A stretch of 64,000 bases of DNA from Talpa occidentalis (lineage: Eukaryota; Chordata; Mammalia; Eulipotyphla; Talpidae), in the NCBI RefSeq assembly GCF_014898055.3, contig NW_023601212.1, positions 50,952,329 through 51,016,328 on the forward strand, in the 5' to 3' direction. The position numbers and the translations under genes are program-made. The stretch's first letter is position 1. Each line of letters starts with the position of its first letter. Positions 22,939 through 35,681 of this stretch are shown piece by piece. The notes beneath the pieces are model-generated. The model worked only from the letters and a program-made list of their open reading frames with translations, was not told where the DNA came from and did not search any database.

Positions 22939-23748
22939 TTGATTCATGATAGGGTAGTATTATCAGATATTAAGACATAATCTTTACCCTTGAGATGCTC
23001 ACCTTGAGTGGGAGGTATGTGTATGTATGTAGTGTGCATTTTATGTAAATACAATTTTTTATCGAGTTCTCTGTGGAATGTAACTATCAGAAACCTCTTT
23101 AGTTCAATTCAAAGTAGTGACCTTGTTGGGTGCTTTGCCTGCTGGTTCAGGTTATTCTGGGTATGTGTTTTAAGTGTTTGTGTTAGATTATTTAAGAGCA
23201 CCTAAATATACTTAATTTTTTTTCAAGGCAGCTATTGGATTCATATTCATATTGTTGGTGATGGGTGATATTACTGGGGAACCTGGGATTGTCTACATTG
23301 AAGTCACTAATTTAATGGGTTTCCAGAACTTGCTGGTTACCAGTGGTCAGCTTCCTGAAACTAATGGATGGCAGCCTTTAAAGCATTGTACTGAAAGATA
23401 GCACATCCAAGCTGGGCTTTCAGCTCTGTCATTGAACAAATGTTTTTTTGGTCTCCTTCCTCCCTCTAACTATGATAGCAATACTACTTCTAAATCCTTA
23501 AGAATATTCTTTTTGCAAAATTCATGCACAGTAGTGACCCAGAGAGTGGTATAGAGCATCTTGGTCTCACTTTCTTTATTTTGGAGCCAATATTCATCTT
23601 AGATCTTAATGCTGAAAGAATTAAGCTCTTTGCAAGAAGGTTATGTAAGCTCATCCTGTCCTTCCCCAGTCCCTTAGTTATATGGTGCAATAACACATAA
23701 CTTTGGGACTGTATTTCACAGTTCACAAAGGGAACTTGACCCATTCAG
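22939..23748. other. unassigned sequence
   Basis: No gene or repeat recognised in about 800 bp. Confidence 0.35.
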
Positions 23749-24090
23749 TGTCTGCAATAAACAGAATGTTTGTGTTCCCCATAAATGTATGTGTTGAAAT
23801 CCTAACCCCCAAGATAATGGCATTAGAAAGTGGGTGGGGCCTTTGGGAGGTGATTATGGGTTAGTATCCTTATAAAATAGACCCAAGAGCACTCCCTTAT
23901 ACTTTCTGCCAGTTGAGGTTACAGTAAGAAGACTATTGTCATGGAGGAAGCAAATTTCACCAGATCCAGAATCTGCCTGAGTCAGATTATTGGACTTCCA
24001 ACATCCACAACTGTGAGACATAAATTTCTGTTGTTTATAAGTCACTTACTCTGTGGTAATATGTTACAGCAACCTAAAGAAACTAAGATA
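23749..24090 (+). mobile_element. MLT1-type LTR (MaLR, ERVL-related)
   Basis: Reads through the MLT1 consensus in order: 'gaatgtttgtgttccccata', 'gttgaaatcctaacccccaa', 'ggtggggcctttgggaggtg', 'cttataaaatagaccc', 'ccacaactgtgagacataaa', 'tttctgttgtttataag' and the end 'gaaactaagata'. An old solo LTR of a non-autonomous retrovirus-like family. Confidence 0.9.
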
Positions 24091-24824
24091 GTCCCTTATT
24101 TAATTATTTACAAAATCCTGTGAGATGGATATTATGACTTCTATTTAACAGATGGAATGAGTAAGATTCAGGAAATAAGTGACTTGTTCACATAATTTAG
24201 AAACAGGACCAGGGCTAGAACTCATTTTTTTTTTTTTTTTACTTCAAGTCCATTGGCTATTTCTACCTCAGTGTGGCTAGTCAGGAAGAGAACAGAGTCA
24301 TATAAAAACTTATCCATATTAAAAAAAATAGATATAAGAATGATGTCAATTTTGAGTCATTCTTCTTTCTTATAATGTTTCAACTCTAGTTTTTTGGCCA
24401 TTTTGATTTTTCTTCTCACATGTGTTTTCCCAGAATTCAAATCAGCATTTTTTCATTGTCCTGTATAACTATCTATATCCAGCCCAGGCACCACTGTGCT
24501 TGGCATGGAAGAAATAACTGAAGACTTTCTACCTATAATGTTCCTCAGTGTCAAAAAGTTGTACCAGCTGTATTGGCCTCAAATGTTTACAATTTGTGTT
24601 TCAGTTATATACAGTTCTCTAAGAGCTGTGTCTTTGAGACTCCTTGAATCCCCTTTATGAAGCAATCAGCATAAGAATTTATGCACAAGGGTGGGGAGAA
24701 AAGAATTTATGCACAAAACTTTCTATACAAATCAAGGAGTTGACTCATCCTTAGTATAGTCTTTTAATTCCATCCTGGATGCAAACACGCATGTTATCAA
24801 TACCGGAAATAGTTAGCTAAACAG

Positions 24825-25880
24825 AAATGTAGAATAGTGGATAGAAGATCAGACTCTGAAGCCAGGTTGCCTGACTTGAAATCCAGACCTGGCTGTTCAC
24901 TAGCTGGGTGACCTTGACAAATAACTTCTCTGTGCTTCATCTATAAAATGAGAATGAAAATCAAACCTATGGCATACACAGAAAAGCTGAAAAGACTTTT
25001 TTTAAAAGAAGAAATGCAAATGACCAATAGGTACTTGAAAAAATGTTCAACAATGCTTATTATCAGGGAAATGCAAATCGAAACAACTGTAAGATACCAC
25101 CTCATATTGAAATGGCCCATATTGAAAAAACTGGCAACGATAAGTGCTGGTGAGGATGTGGAGAAAAAGGAACACTTTTACATTGCTGGTTGGAATGCAA
25201 ACTGGTCCAGCCACTATGGAAAGCTGTGTAGAGGATCCTCAAAACATCAAAAATCGTTCGACTGTATGATCCGGCGAATCCACTCCTGGAAATATCCCCA
25301 AAGGACACAAAAACACTTAATTCAAAGAGAAATCGGCACCCCTATGTCTATCGCAGCACTATTTACAACAGCTAAGATAGGGAAAAATCCAAATGACCCA
25401 AAACAGATGACTGGATCAAGGAGATGTGGTACATATACACAATGGAATACTATGCAGCAATCTAAAAAGTTAAACTCATGCCATTTTTGGCAACATGTTG
25501 GAAAGGATTATGCCCAGTGAAATAAGTCAGAAGGAAAAAGAAAAAGGTTGGATGGTTTCACTTACAGGAGGATTATAGGGAAACTAAACAAAGTGTTAAC
25601 AACAACAAAAAAGACAAAACTTGCAGGCAAACTGTAGATTTGAGGCATCCAGCAGGAAAGGGGAAGGGAGACGGGTCAAAACGTGGGAGGGAAGAGCACA
25701 AGGAACTGTGGTGATGGTCTTGGTTGCTGTGGTGTTGGGAGAATTATGGGAACTACACCTGAGGGGTGAAATTAAATATCATGCAAAAATGAACAACAAT
25801 GTAAGAAAAACAAACAAACAACCTATCCCATACAGTTGCTCTGAAGATTGATGAATTGTTAAATGTAAAACATGGAAAAA
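24825..25880 (+). repeat. MIR split by an L1 insertion
   Basis: MIR text 'gactctgaagccaggttgcc' and 'ctagctgggtgaccttgac' runs to 24977 and resumes at 25820 with 'acagttgctctgaagatt', matching the MIR 'cagggttgttgtgaggatt'. The interruption is the L1 at 24978-25819. Confidence 0.8.
24978..25819 (+). mobile_element. LINE-1, 5'-truncated, inserted into a MIR
   Basis: Starts in ORF2 ('gaaatgcaaatgaccaatag', 'gataccacctca') and runs to the 3' UTR ('aaaaatgaacaacaatgtaa'). Flanks aacctatggcatac / aacctatcccatac (24964-24977 and 25820-25833) are the likely TSD with two changes. The 190-codon ORF at 24948-25520 is a frame-shifted ORF2 remnant, the longest ORF in the window, and not functional. Confidence 0.9.
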
Positions 25881-25897
25881 TGTCTGCCACTGCAGTA

Positions 25898-26418
25898 AGC
25901 AGGAATTCTCAAATGGCCCTCAAAGATGTTTTGCCCTAGAATATACAACTATACTGAGCCATCACCCTGGTCAAGGCATGTAAGCACAGCTGTCCTTAGA
26001 AGGGGAGAGTAGCAGGTGGACCTAATCTAATCACACACTTTTAGAACCAGAAGTTTTCTCCTTTTGATGGTGGAAGAAGCCAGAGAAATTTCAAGCCTGA
26101 GAAGGACTTCATGAGGCCTTTGGTGGCTGTGAGGATGGAGCAGGCTAAGTGAGAAGGAGTAAGAACAGATTGCTGGCTGAGTCAGCAAGGAAAAGGGGAC
26201 CTCAATTATATAGTCATGAGGTGCTTAGCAGATTCTTTCCAGAACCTCCCATTAAGAGTCCTGCTGGCTGCTTTCTTGACTTCAGCATGGAAAGGACTGA
26301 GCAGAGGGCTCTGCAATCATGGACTTCTGGGCTTCAGGATTGCGAGAAAGGTATGGGTATTGTTGTGAGTCTTTAAGCTTGCAATAATTGGTTATGCAGC
26401 AATAGACAACTAACACCA
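25898..26418 (+). mobile_element. MLT1-like LTR (MaLR)
   Basis: 'atggccctcaaagatgt', 'ggtggacctaatctaatcac', 'caagcctgagaaggacttc', 'gtcagcaaggaaaaggggac' and 'ggttatgcagcaatagacaac' match, in order, an MLT1 subfamily distinct from the copy at 23749. Confidence 0.7.
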
Positions 26419-27268
26419 TTGCATGGAGATGCTCAATAAATGTGAGCTGTCATGAGTACACTTATATTGAACTTCTTCACTGACTGGTGTACAGCCCGTG
26501 GGCCTGGGGAAAGAAGTTTGCACAAGATAGTGCTGGCCCTTAAGTCAAGAGAATAAGCCATTTCATTTTCTCTGACATGCAGACTCCCTGAAAATCAACT
26601 GTTTTTGAATCTTATTTCTTCTTTCCATCCTTGCTTTGGCTCACTTCTTCGACCACAAATACTCATTTATAGTTTCTTTTATTTTTAGCCAGTGGCTAGA
26701 CTCTGTTTAGTCACTGGCAACACCCTTTGGCCCTGAGAGAGTTGAGAGTAGGATTTATTGCTTGTCTCCTGTGCATCATGTTAGGAGCGCTGGGAAGCTC
26801 CTAGAATTTGTGCTCAAATATTGTAAGTCATACAATGGAGGCATCTGTTTCTAACAAAAAAAGTCGGTATGATCTTTTATTTCTAGAATCCACCACCTGG
26901 TGTTCTCAATAGCCCTATGCATGGAGCAATTCCCAGTTTAATCAAACTGGAATACAAAGGGAGCAACAGGGACCGCAGTGTGTGAGCCCCTTGCAGTTGT
27001 TCCAAGGGAAAGAGAGACCTTTTGTTACAGAGACAGCTCATTTTAGAGTTCAGTGGCCTGTGACACTTCCCCAGCTGGTGGCTCAGCAGGGATCTTCTGA
27101 TTCTCTCCTACCTTCAAAAGTCATTTTTTTGGGGGGAAGAACAGTGAAACCATCACTAAGGGCTACTTGGTAGGAGGGTGGTGAGGGGAAGGAAAACAAT
27201 AGGAATCGGTGGCATTAATGATGTGTTTTCAGTGATTTTATGATTTTTATTCAAATTAGAACTATTTT
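26419..27268. other. unassigned sequence
   Basis: No repeat or gene recognised. ORF 26982-27173 has no recognisable domain. Confidence 0.35.
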
Positions 27269-27283
27269 CTAACTCTCTGTTTT

Positions 27284-27552
27284 TTTTTTTTTTAAAGATT
27301 TATTTATATATTTATACAAGCACTGGGTACAGTCAGAAGCGCGGGAGGGTGAGAGAATTCACCAGACCCAGAGCTGGGAACAGAACAGGCAGACTGGCGA
27401 AATACACTGCTGAGGGGAGCAGCTGGCATGGCAGGAGAGGTCTGCGCTCCATGTGGGACCCTCGCTGGCGGCCGGGGATTGAACCGGCACTGCAGAGGCT
27501 GCGGGTAGCTTCGCAGCCCAGTGCTCAACCACTGCAACACCCGGGGAGGCCC
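27284..27552 (-). mobile_element. tRNA-derived SINE with TSD
   Basis: Reverse copy of the 'cccagtgcttgtataaata' tail subfamily. The head ends 'caacacccggggaggcccc' and is CpG-rich, suggesting a young copy. TSD ctaactctctgtttt / ctaagtctctgtttt (27269-27283 and 27553-27567). The 165-codon ORF at 27349-27846 runs through it and is a repeat artefact. Confidence 0.93.
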
Positions 27553-27954
27553 CTAAGTCTCTGTTTTATGATAAAGTTGGTGGGTGTTTGTATCTATTTT
27601 TTGTATGTAGTGTTGATAGCACTGGACTACAGCAAACAAACAAACAAACAACAATTCATCATAAAGGGAGCTGGGGTGGGAGCAGGGAACCTATTTATTG
27701 TCCATAATAATTTGAAGCATCCACTCCCCTTCCTGAATTGGAAACCATTCCTTCCTACTGTGATTTTTCAGAGGAACGACAAAATTTTCAAAGGCCCTTC
27801 TGATACCCAAGTAAATTTTACTTGGGTTGTAAAGCTGAAGAAGTGACTCAGAGTCATCTGATGTCACTAAAACTGTCCAGTCCCAAGGGGAGGTCATTCA
27901 ACATTTGAACAATCAGGAGTTGGGGGCACACAGAGTTGGTTTTTAAATCATCAT

Positions 27955-28150
27955 GCTATTATTTCCTGACTGTACGACCTTGACGCAAATTATTCAGCTT
28001 CCCTTACTGATAATGGGAATAACAGCATTTAACCTGCAGCCTCATTGTGAGGGTTAAAATAAATAACCAAAGTAAAGTGACTCTGAGTAATAATTTGCAC
28101 CTAGCAACAGTTATAAAATTTCTCTGCTATCAGTTATTATAAGAAATGAC
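27955..28150 (+). repeat. MIR element
   Basis: 'tgactgtacgaccttgacgc', 'gataatgggaataacagcat' and 'cattgtgagggttaaaataa' follow MIR. Confidence 0.75.
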
Positions 28151-28199
28151 TTCTGCTGATTTAGATTCAGTCTGAATAGGCTGGAGGGCAGAAAAAGGC

Positions 28200-28440
28200 A
28201 CTGAATTAACTCCCTGAACTCCAGAATTCTTATGTTCAACCACCTACCTGATGTCTCCTTCCAGATGTCTAATAACATTGCAGAACAAATGTATCAAAAC
28301 TAAAACCCTCGTCTTTTCCCCTCAAACCCGCTCCTGCTTTTTCCATCTCAATTAATGATAACTCAGGTGTATGGTCATAAACTCTCTACTCACTCAGGAA
28401 ATTCTAATACCTTCAAAATATGTCTAGAAACACTTGACAC
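28200..28440 (+). repeat. probable L2 fragment
   Basis: Its position and general text ('aaaaccctcgtcttttcccc', 'gcaccacc'-poor) suggest upstream L2 sequence belonging with 28740-29400, but the match is weak. Confidence 0.35.
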
Positions 28441-28456
28441 TGTCTCTATTGTTTCT

Positions 28457-28724
28457 TTTTTAAAAAGATTTATTTATTTTGTATACAAGGGCTGGGGTAC
28501 AGGCCAGAGGTGTGGGGCGTGAGAGGATTCACCAGAGACAGAGTGGGGAACAGAACAGGCAGACTGACTGAAATACACTGCTGAAGGGAGCAGCGGGTGA
28601 GTCAGGAGAGGTCTGCTGCACCATGTGGGTATCTCCCTGGCCAGGGATTGAACTTGTGCTGCAGCAGCAGCGGACAGCTTCATAGGTTGCGTCTTAACCC
28701 CTTGTGCCACCAGGGAAGCCTTCC
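28457..28724 (-). mobile_element. tRNA-derived SINE with TSD, inside L2
   Basis: Reverse copy with head 'gtgccaccagggaagcc'. TSD attgtttct (28448-28456 and 28725-28733). Confidence 0.9.
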
Positions 28725-28739
28725 ATTGTTTCTGACTTT

Positions 28740-29400
28740 GGTCCCAATCACCAGCTTTTTCTAATGCTGAAGTCAGCATGATTCTATTAAAATGTGAGAT
28801 CAGATCACTCTTTGGCTCAAAATTCACCCTCTCTCACTAACTAAAAGCCAGCAACACTGTAATAGCTCAGAGCAGTGCTAGAACAGTATGTGGACCACTG
28901 TCCGTTGGGCAAAGTGTTTGCCATTAGTCCATGAGAAGATCAGGAGCTTGTGCCAGAAGGGAACTCAACTATGTCGCTAAACACTATGTTTGATGTGCTT
29001 GACATTTTGTCCATGTTAGGCTTTCTCAATTAAGGAACTCCTGCATTAATTTATATATTTTTTGTTCTCCTCTCCCATTCCTTGGCTCTCCCTGTCTTGC
29101 TCCATTCTTAGTCATGCTGGCCTTCTTGTTCTTCAGACACACCAGCCCTGCTTCTGCCCTTGCCCAGAATGCTTTCCCCTGAGGTGCCAAGGTTTAGTCC
29201 CTCTCCATCTTCAAGTTGTTACTCAGAATCACTTCCCCAGGCCTTCCCTGATTACCCCGACAATCCTAGTCCTTCTTTTTGCTTTATTTTTCTCTATGTC
29301 CCTCATCAGCTTTCAAATGCTAGTATAGTTTACTTATTTTAAAATTTTCATTCTCGTCCCACTAGAATATAAACTCCACGAAGTGAAAGAGGCTTTTAAA
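28740..29400 (+). repeat. L2 LINE 3' region
   Basis: 'gagatcagatcactctttgg', 'ccccaggccttccctgatta', 'gctttatttttctctatgtc' and 'ctagaatataaactccacga' follow the L2 consensus in order. ORFs 29062-29342 are remnants without function. Confidence 0.85.
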
Positions 29401-29606
29401 AATATTTTGTTTCCTGTTTTACCTCTAGCATGTAGAAAATTACTGGCAAATGGCAAACTTTTGAAAAAAATGTTAGAGACAAAATGAATGCATTTGAAAT
29501 TAAATAATTAAATGCTTTGATAGAAGTTACATTTTTGTATGTTTCATCAGACCATATTTTTTAAAGTGTTAAAAAAAATTGCCCAAGATGGGCTACGTGA
29601 AAAAAA

Positions 29607-30405
29607 AAAAAGCTCATTATCACTTGTCATTAGAGAAATGCAAATCAAAACCACATTGAGATACCACCTCACTCCTGTAAGAATAGCCACTTGTTACTGA
29701 AAAAGACCAATAACAAGTATTGGAGAGGGTGTGGAGAAAAGAGAACACTTGCACACTGTTGGTGGGAATGTAGACTGGTCCATCCTCCATGGAAATCAGT
29801 ATGGAGATTTCTCAAACTATTGAAAAGACACCTACTTCATGACCCAGCAATACCACTCCTAGTATCTATCCTAAGAACACAAAAATACTAATTCAAAGAG
29901 ATATATGCCATTCCTCCCTATGTTCAATGTGGTACTATTCACAATAGCCAATTTATGGAGACAAACTAAGTTCCCCAAAGACAGATGAGGGGATTAGAAA
30001 AATGTAGTATATATACAAAATGGAATACTACTCAGTTATAAAAAATAAAATGAAATTTGGACATTTGTGACAACATGGATGGAACTGGTGAGCTTATATT
30101 AAGTGAAGTAAGTCAGAAGAGAAAGACAAATACTAGATGACTTCATTCCTATGTGGAATATAGAGAAAGTAAACACAAGAATAGAACATCAAAACCAAAA
30201 CAAACTTTAGGCATCTGAATGTAGATAAGAATCTACTAGAAGCGGGTGGGGAGGGAGCCTGATGGGCTGTGGTGGAGGATTCTGTATGTCTTGGTGGTGA
30301 GTGTGGTGTTGTAACATAATCTGAAGAGGTGTGAATTTATATACCCAATTCATGTACAGTGTTGTAAACCATTGCTACCTCAGTTAAAAAAGTACAATTA
30401 AAAGA
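29607..30405 (+). mobile_element. LINE-1, 5'-truncated
   Basis: ORF2 C-terminal text ('gataccacctcactcctgta', 'ggagagggtgtggagaaaag') leads to a 3' UTR of the older type ('gatgggctgtggtggagg', 'gttgtaaaccattgctacct'). Confidence 0.9.
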
Positions 30406-30809
30406 AATTGTCCAGTGGTATTATGGTTTGAGGCCTGAGTCTGTCTTAAGTCAGGCTGGGATGCCCAGGAAAGCAGTTCAAAAACTTTTGCAAATCAAAA
30501 CCTTGGTCAAACAGACAGTATTGACATGGACATTTATGAATGTTGGTTTTTTTTTTTGGGGGGGGCAATCAACATTATTTTGTGCTATTATTGCTGCTAC
30601 TTTTCCTAATTATTAGGTGAAAATGATATTATCTTTTTATTTTAACTTGTTTTTCTTTAATCAAAAATGACAACGAATTCCATATTTTTCCTCTTTTTTT
30701 CATTTTGTCAAGGGTCAGTATTCATTTTTCTTTAATGATTGGTGTTTTAATGTTTTAACAATTTAAATTAATTGATGTAAAAAAATACTGTTTTAAAAAA
30801 TAAAACAGC

Positions 30810-31077
30810 GTCTCCCTGGTGGCGCAGGCGGTTAAGCACAGCGCTGCGAAGCTGTCCACAGCTTCTGCAGTGCCAAATTGATTCTCAGTGGCTGCGGAGC
30901 AACCCACATGGCGCAGCAGACCTCTCCTGACTCGCCCGCTGCTCCCCTCAGCAGTGTATTTCAGTCAGTCTGCCTGTTCTGTTCCCTGCTCTGCCTCTGG
31001 TGAATCTTCTCACTCTCTCCCACATCTGGCCTGTACCCCAGTTCTTGTATAAATAAATAAATCTTCAAAAAAATAAA
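30810..31077 (+). mobile_element. tRNA-derived SINE with TSD
   Basis: Forward copy, 'gttcttgtataaataaataa' tail subfamily. TSD aataaaacagc (30799-30809 and 31078-31088). Confidence 0.93.
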
Positions 31078-31269
31078 AATAAAACAGCCCTCTTTTGTAC
31101 TAGCTGCACATCTTTTTCTCTCAGACATTTATATGTATTTATCTTTAATATTTATATATTCAAGCTTTGAAATTGATTTAGTTCCATATGTTGGTCCTTT
31201 CATATTTTTTAATATCTTCTGTCACTTTTAGGTTTAGAAGTCAACCTTCCTCCAGACTTTTAATTTCCT

Positions 31270-32990
31270 TTTTTATTTTGAAATGCTTTCTGATGTATAT
31301 AAAAGTTGTAAGCATAGCATAGCATTCCTATATATTCTCCATCCAATTTTTCCAAATATTAACATCTTGCACAATCAGAGTACAATTGTAAAAGTAGCAT
31401 TGATGAATAACCACTAACTATTGACTCCACTTGCATTTCACCAGTTTTCCACTAATATTTTGTTTCTGTCCAGGATTCAATATCTCATATCACATTTAGT
31501 TATCTAGTCTCCTGAGTTACCCTTGGACCTGTAACAGATCCCCAGACTTTCCTTGTTTATTTATCATTGGGACAATTCTTGAGGAAAACTGATCATGTAT
31601 TTTGTAGAATATTCCTCTAATGACTTGTGAAGTTTCCTCACCAGCAGATTGAGGAGAAGTGTTTTTGGTAGGAATACAGCAGATATAACAATTTCATTTT
31701 TTAAAAGATTTATTTATTTATGCATACAAGAACTGGGGTATAGGCCGGAGATGCAGGCTGTAAGAGGATTCACCAGAGCCAGACAGGCAGATTGACTGAA
31801 ACATACTGCTGAGGGGAGCAGCAGGCGAGACAGAAGAGGTCTGCCATGCCATGTGGGTCACTTCCTTGGTCGGGTATTGAACTCTTGCTGCAGTAACTGA
31901 AGACAGCTTCGCAGTGCTGCATCTTAACCTCTTGCGCTACTAGGGAGGCCAGTGCTCTCATTATGCCTTATAACTTGGAGTCATGATCAATATGTCTTGT
32001 GACAGGGCATGTTAGAGAGCTCTTGACTAAGGTGGTATCTGCTGGGTTTCTCTTCTGTAAAGTTACTTTTTCCCTTTGTAATTAACAAATATCTTGGGGA
32101 AGAATTTCGAGAACTTACAAATATCCTGTTTCTCCTCAAACTTCTGCCCACTCATTTCACATCCATCTGTGGCTCTTGCCTCTAGTAATTATTACTGTGG
32201 TTTCTCATGGCGATTTTCCATTTCCCCTGTTGCTTCTACTTTCGTTTAACAGGAATTTTTCTTCAAAGAAAAGCTGTCTCTTCTCCTTAATTAGTTAATT
32301 AATTAATTTCAGTGTGGACTCATGGGTATTTATTTTATTCTGTGGTTTATAATTAATACTGTTATTATTTGCTTGTTTGCTCAGACTGTTTCAGTTAGGA
32401 CCATTACTCATTTGCTCTTTCTAGATACCACCATCCTTGAAAATTTTTTTAATTGAGTTTTTGTCCTTCCCTTAATTTTGCTGGAAAAGTATGTCTGTTT
32501 CTATTGGGTAGGTGGGGAGACATACATATAGAGTTGACAAAGTGTCCTGGTGCCAAAAAGTTCTCTTTGTCTTGTGGACTTTCAAGACTTCCTTGGGATG
32601 GAAGGAGTCTTGGGCCCAGGGAAGTTCCTGTGTATTCTCTAACCAATTTCTCAAATGTTAATATCTTGCATAACCATAGTATAATTGTCAAAACAAACAA
32701 ATAAGCATTGATGAAATATTACTAACTAAACAAATGGCTTTATGTACATTTCACTGGTTTTCCACTAGTGTTGTGTTTCTGTCGAGGATCCAGTTCAGGT
32801 TCTGAGTCATGTGGTTGTTTCTGTTTAAGTCATTTGCTTGTAGCAGGGTGTCAAGTATTGCCTTGATTTCAGAGATGCACAACAGCAGGCTTAACAGATG
32901 TCATCTCAGTGCCTCTGAAATTAATGTCTGATAAAAATGTTTAGAATCCCAACTTTACAGTGCAAGTACTTTTTCTATGTTCTTTAAATT
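31270..32990 (-). repeat. old L1ME/HAL1-type LINE, with a partial tandem copy
   Basis: Old LINE text runs through 'gctgggtttctcttctgtaa', 'ccctttgtaattaacaaata', 'catgggtatttattttattc'. A block at 31330-31510 recurs as a diverged same-strand copy at 32635-32800 (both contain 'cttgca..a', 'attgatga', 'tttccacta', 'tttctgtc'). Interrupted by the SINE at 31699-31950. Confidence 0.5.
31699..31950 (-). mobile_element. tRNA-derived SINE
   Basis: Reverse copy; head 'gcgctactagggaggcc', tail 'gatttatttatttatgcata'. I could not find a convincing TSD. Confidence 0.88.
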
Positions 32991-32999
32991 TTTTTTTCA

Positions 33000-33375
33000 A
33001 AAATTTTATTCTTTTTTTATTGAGGTATAATTGACTTGTAATATTAATTCACTTCAGGTGTACATCATAATGATTCAATATTTGTTTATACTGTGAAATG
33101 ATCATCACAATATGTCAGGTTACCATCTATCACTATATGGTTGCATTATTTTCCTGTGATGAGAACTTTTAAGATCTACTTTCTTAGCAACTTTTATACA
33201 TACGATGCAGTATTATAATGGATAGTTGCCATGCTGAACATTACATCCCATGACTTATTTATTTTATACCTGGAAGCTTGTACCTTTTGACCCCTTTCAA
33301 TCATATTGCCCACGCCATTCCATCCCAACCTCTGGCAACCACCAGCAGCCTGCTCTCTATTTCTATTTTCTTGAG
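33000..33375 (-). repeat. LINE-1 3' end (old)
   Basis: 'ttttttattgaggtataatt', 'ttcaggtgtacatcataatg', 'gcaaccaccagcagcctgc' are the reverse-strand L1 3' UTR of an old subfamily. Confidence 0.75.
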
Positions 33376-35295
33376 AAAGTTGAAGGTTGACTCTGGCACT
33401 TCTGAGGATACACCATCTGGTTGTCTCTCAGCTTTGTGGGTTTTGAAACATGAGGAAAGAATGAGAGAGTGGTAGCTTCCTGGATGTGTGTAAACTTTAT
33501 TAAAGCAATAATTTTCACTGGAGAAGATAGTGGTGTGACCAAGTAAGGAGGGCTTGGCACGACCTGTAAAATGGGTGTAGGGTTGAGTCTGGTGTTGGCT
33601 TGCCATCTCAGCACCCCAGTTCTCAGCCACTTTCTTCTAGTTGTCACCTGGTATGTCTGGTTCAACAGCTTCTGATCCCAGTGCCCTTGTCTGTGACTTA
33701 ATGAGTACTTTTCTCACTGGATTTGTCTTCAGGGATCACAGGACAGCTTGGCTTCTGCCTTTTCAAGCAATGCACTGTTAATGCCAACCACAGGGAATGT
33801 GGTGTGATGCAAAAGACACTTGGAATCGCTGAGTCACTTCACAGTCATGTCCGTGCCCATGAATGTGAGACAAGTGGAAATCAAATAGTTTCTAAGGACA
33901 TTCCCAGTCAATTTAGAAAACTCTGGTCTTTCTTACATTCGTTTTGCTTGTAAAATGCATTTGGGTAAAGTCAAGAAGAATTTCCGATACTAAGGATTGA
34001 GATAAGTGAGATGTTACTATGAGATCATATTTGTGAAAGACACTTAGATCATATAACTAGCCCTTCAATATTTTCTTGCTCAGGAGATTGTCTCATTGAT
34101 GATCTTCTGTTTTGGCAGTCTAGTCACAGTTTGAAAGATAAAGCCAAGTTTCACGTTAGTTTTAGATGGATATGCTATCAGTGTAAGCCAGTCTGACACA
34201 TTGGAGCCTACTCTGAATGGAGGCTGAAGGAAGAGACTTTGGTGCCTGTGGTAGGCAGACACATGGAGACCTGGGATGGTGATCTGCTCAGCTCCCTATT
34301 TCTAGTTCTTTTTCTCTGATTCCCTTTTTTCTAAAAAATGGAATCTTAGACTTAAATCCCATTTGTTTAGGAAAATGTATTCTTTCAAAATCTATTTGCT
34401 AAACTAGCTACTATGTGCCAAAGATTGTAAAATTAATTTTAATTACATATTTCATTTGACTCAAATATCTAAAATTTAATCATGCCAACATGTAGCCAAT
34501 CTAAAGATGAGTAATGAAATGTTTTAGATCCTTTTTATTGGACTAAGCATTCGAAATTTTGATAAAGAGCTTTTACTTACAGCACATTTCAATTGCTACT
34601 TGTTAAATGCTCAACAGCTTTATATGACCAGTGATTAAGGACCTAGGTGATGCAGGTTTACTCTACGTAATTACTCCACATAATTACACAAGTAAATATT
34701 ATTATGGTTTAAGTGCTATAGTGAGAAAGAGGAAATTCTGCTTAATAGCACTTGGGAAGCATTTGGGAACATTCATGTTGAAGGCTTGAGTTGGAGTTAG
34801 GCAGGTAAGAGTATTCCAGAAACAGGGAATGGCTTTGAGTTGAAAAGGAGTGAAAAGGAGACCATCATGCTGAAATTTTTGAGGGAGAGGGAAATGGTGA
34901 TATTAAGAACAGAAAAGGAGAAATCATCCAGACCAGACAAATCTAGTTTTAGGAGAAAGAAAACTCTGTTTTTAAGATGTTGACTTTCAGGTACAAAACA
35001 TAGAGATGTGGGATAGGAAGACAGGACTGAGAAAGGGCTGGAGGTTCACTCTGTGGAGTGGATGGGATTGTCAGGTCGTACGTGTTGCCCTAATATCTGA
35101 ACTTCTCAGGGGCTACTTGTTAGGTGGGCTAGAGAGCACTTGGGTTGTGAGTGGGGTGGGGTAAGTTGGTGAAACAGATCAGGAGGGCAAGAGCTAGAGC
35201 GTGAACAATAGCCGTCTCCTAGAAAGGACCTAAAGTTATGAAGGGGAGACTAAAATTCAGCTATGAAAGCATGGTGAACGGGGAAAGGAAGGTTA
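33376..35295. other. mostly unassigned sequence
   Basis: No gene recognised. 34820-35090 has purine-rich text that may be part of the ancient repeat at 15040, but this is weak. Overlapping reverse ORFs at 33301-33665 share no frame conservation and have no domain I recognise. Confidence 0.3.
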
Positions 35296-35310
35296 AATAC
35301 AAGAGGTCAA

Positions 35311-35578
35311 GGGCCTCCCCGGTGGCGCAGCAGGTTGAACGCAGAGCTGTGAGGCTGTCCACAGCCTCTGCAGTGCCAGTTTGATTCCCAGCCAGGCAGG
35401 GAGATACCCATATGGCACGGCAGACCTCTCCTGTCTCACCCGCTGCTCCCCTCAGCAGTGTATTTCAGTCATTCTGCCTGTTCTGTTCCCCGCTCTGTCT
35501 CTGGTGAATCCTCTCACCCTCCTGCACCTCTAGCCTGTACGCCAGCTCTTGTATAAATAAATAAATCTTTTTAAAAAA
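35311..35578 (+). mobile_element. tRNA-derived SINE with TSD
   Basis: Forward copy, head 'gggcctccccggtggcgcag', tail 'ctcttgtataaataaataaa'. TSD aatacaagaggtcaa / aatataagaggttga (about 35296-35310 and 35579-35593, two differences). Confidence 0.92.
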
Positions 35579-35681
35579 ATATAAGAGGTTGAGCCTGGAG
35601 GAAGTGGGATGAAGTAGGGGAGTACGAATAAGAAAGGGGCATCAAAGTCAGTAGGTCAAAGGTTACTGATGAGAAATAGTT

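Noticed and set aside
24948..25520. 190-codon ORF, the longest in the window
   Set aside because: It is a frame-shifted remnant of L1 ORF2 inside an obvious 5'-truncated L1 insertion.
27349..27846. 165-codon forward ORF
   Set aside because: The first part is an antisense SINE and the rest has no recognisable domain.
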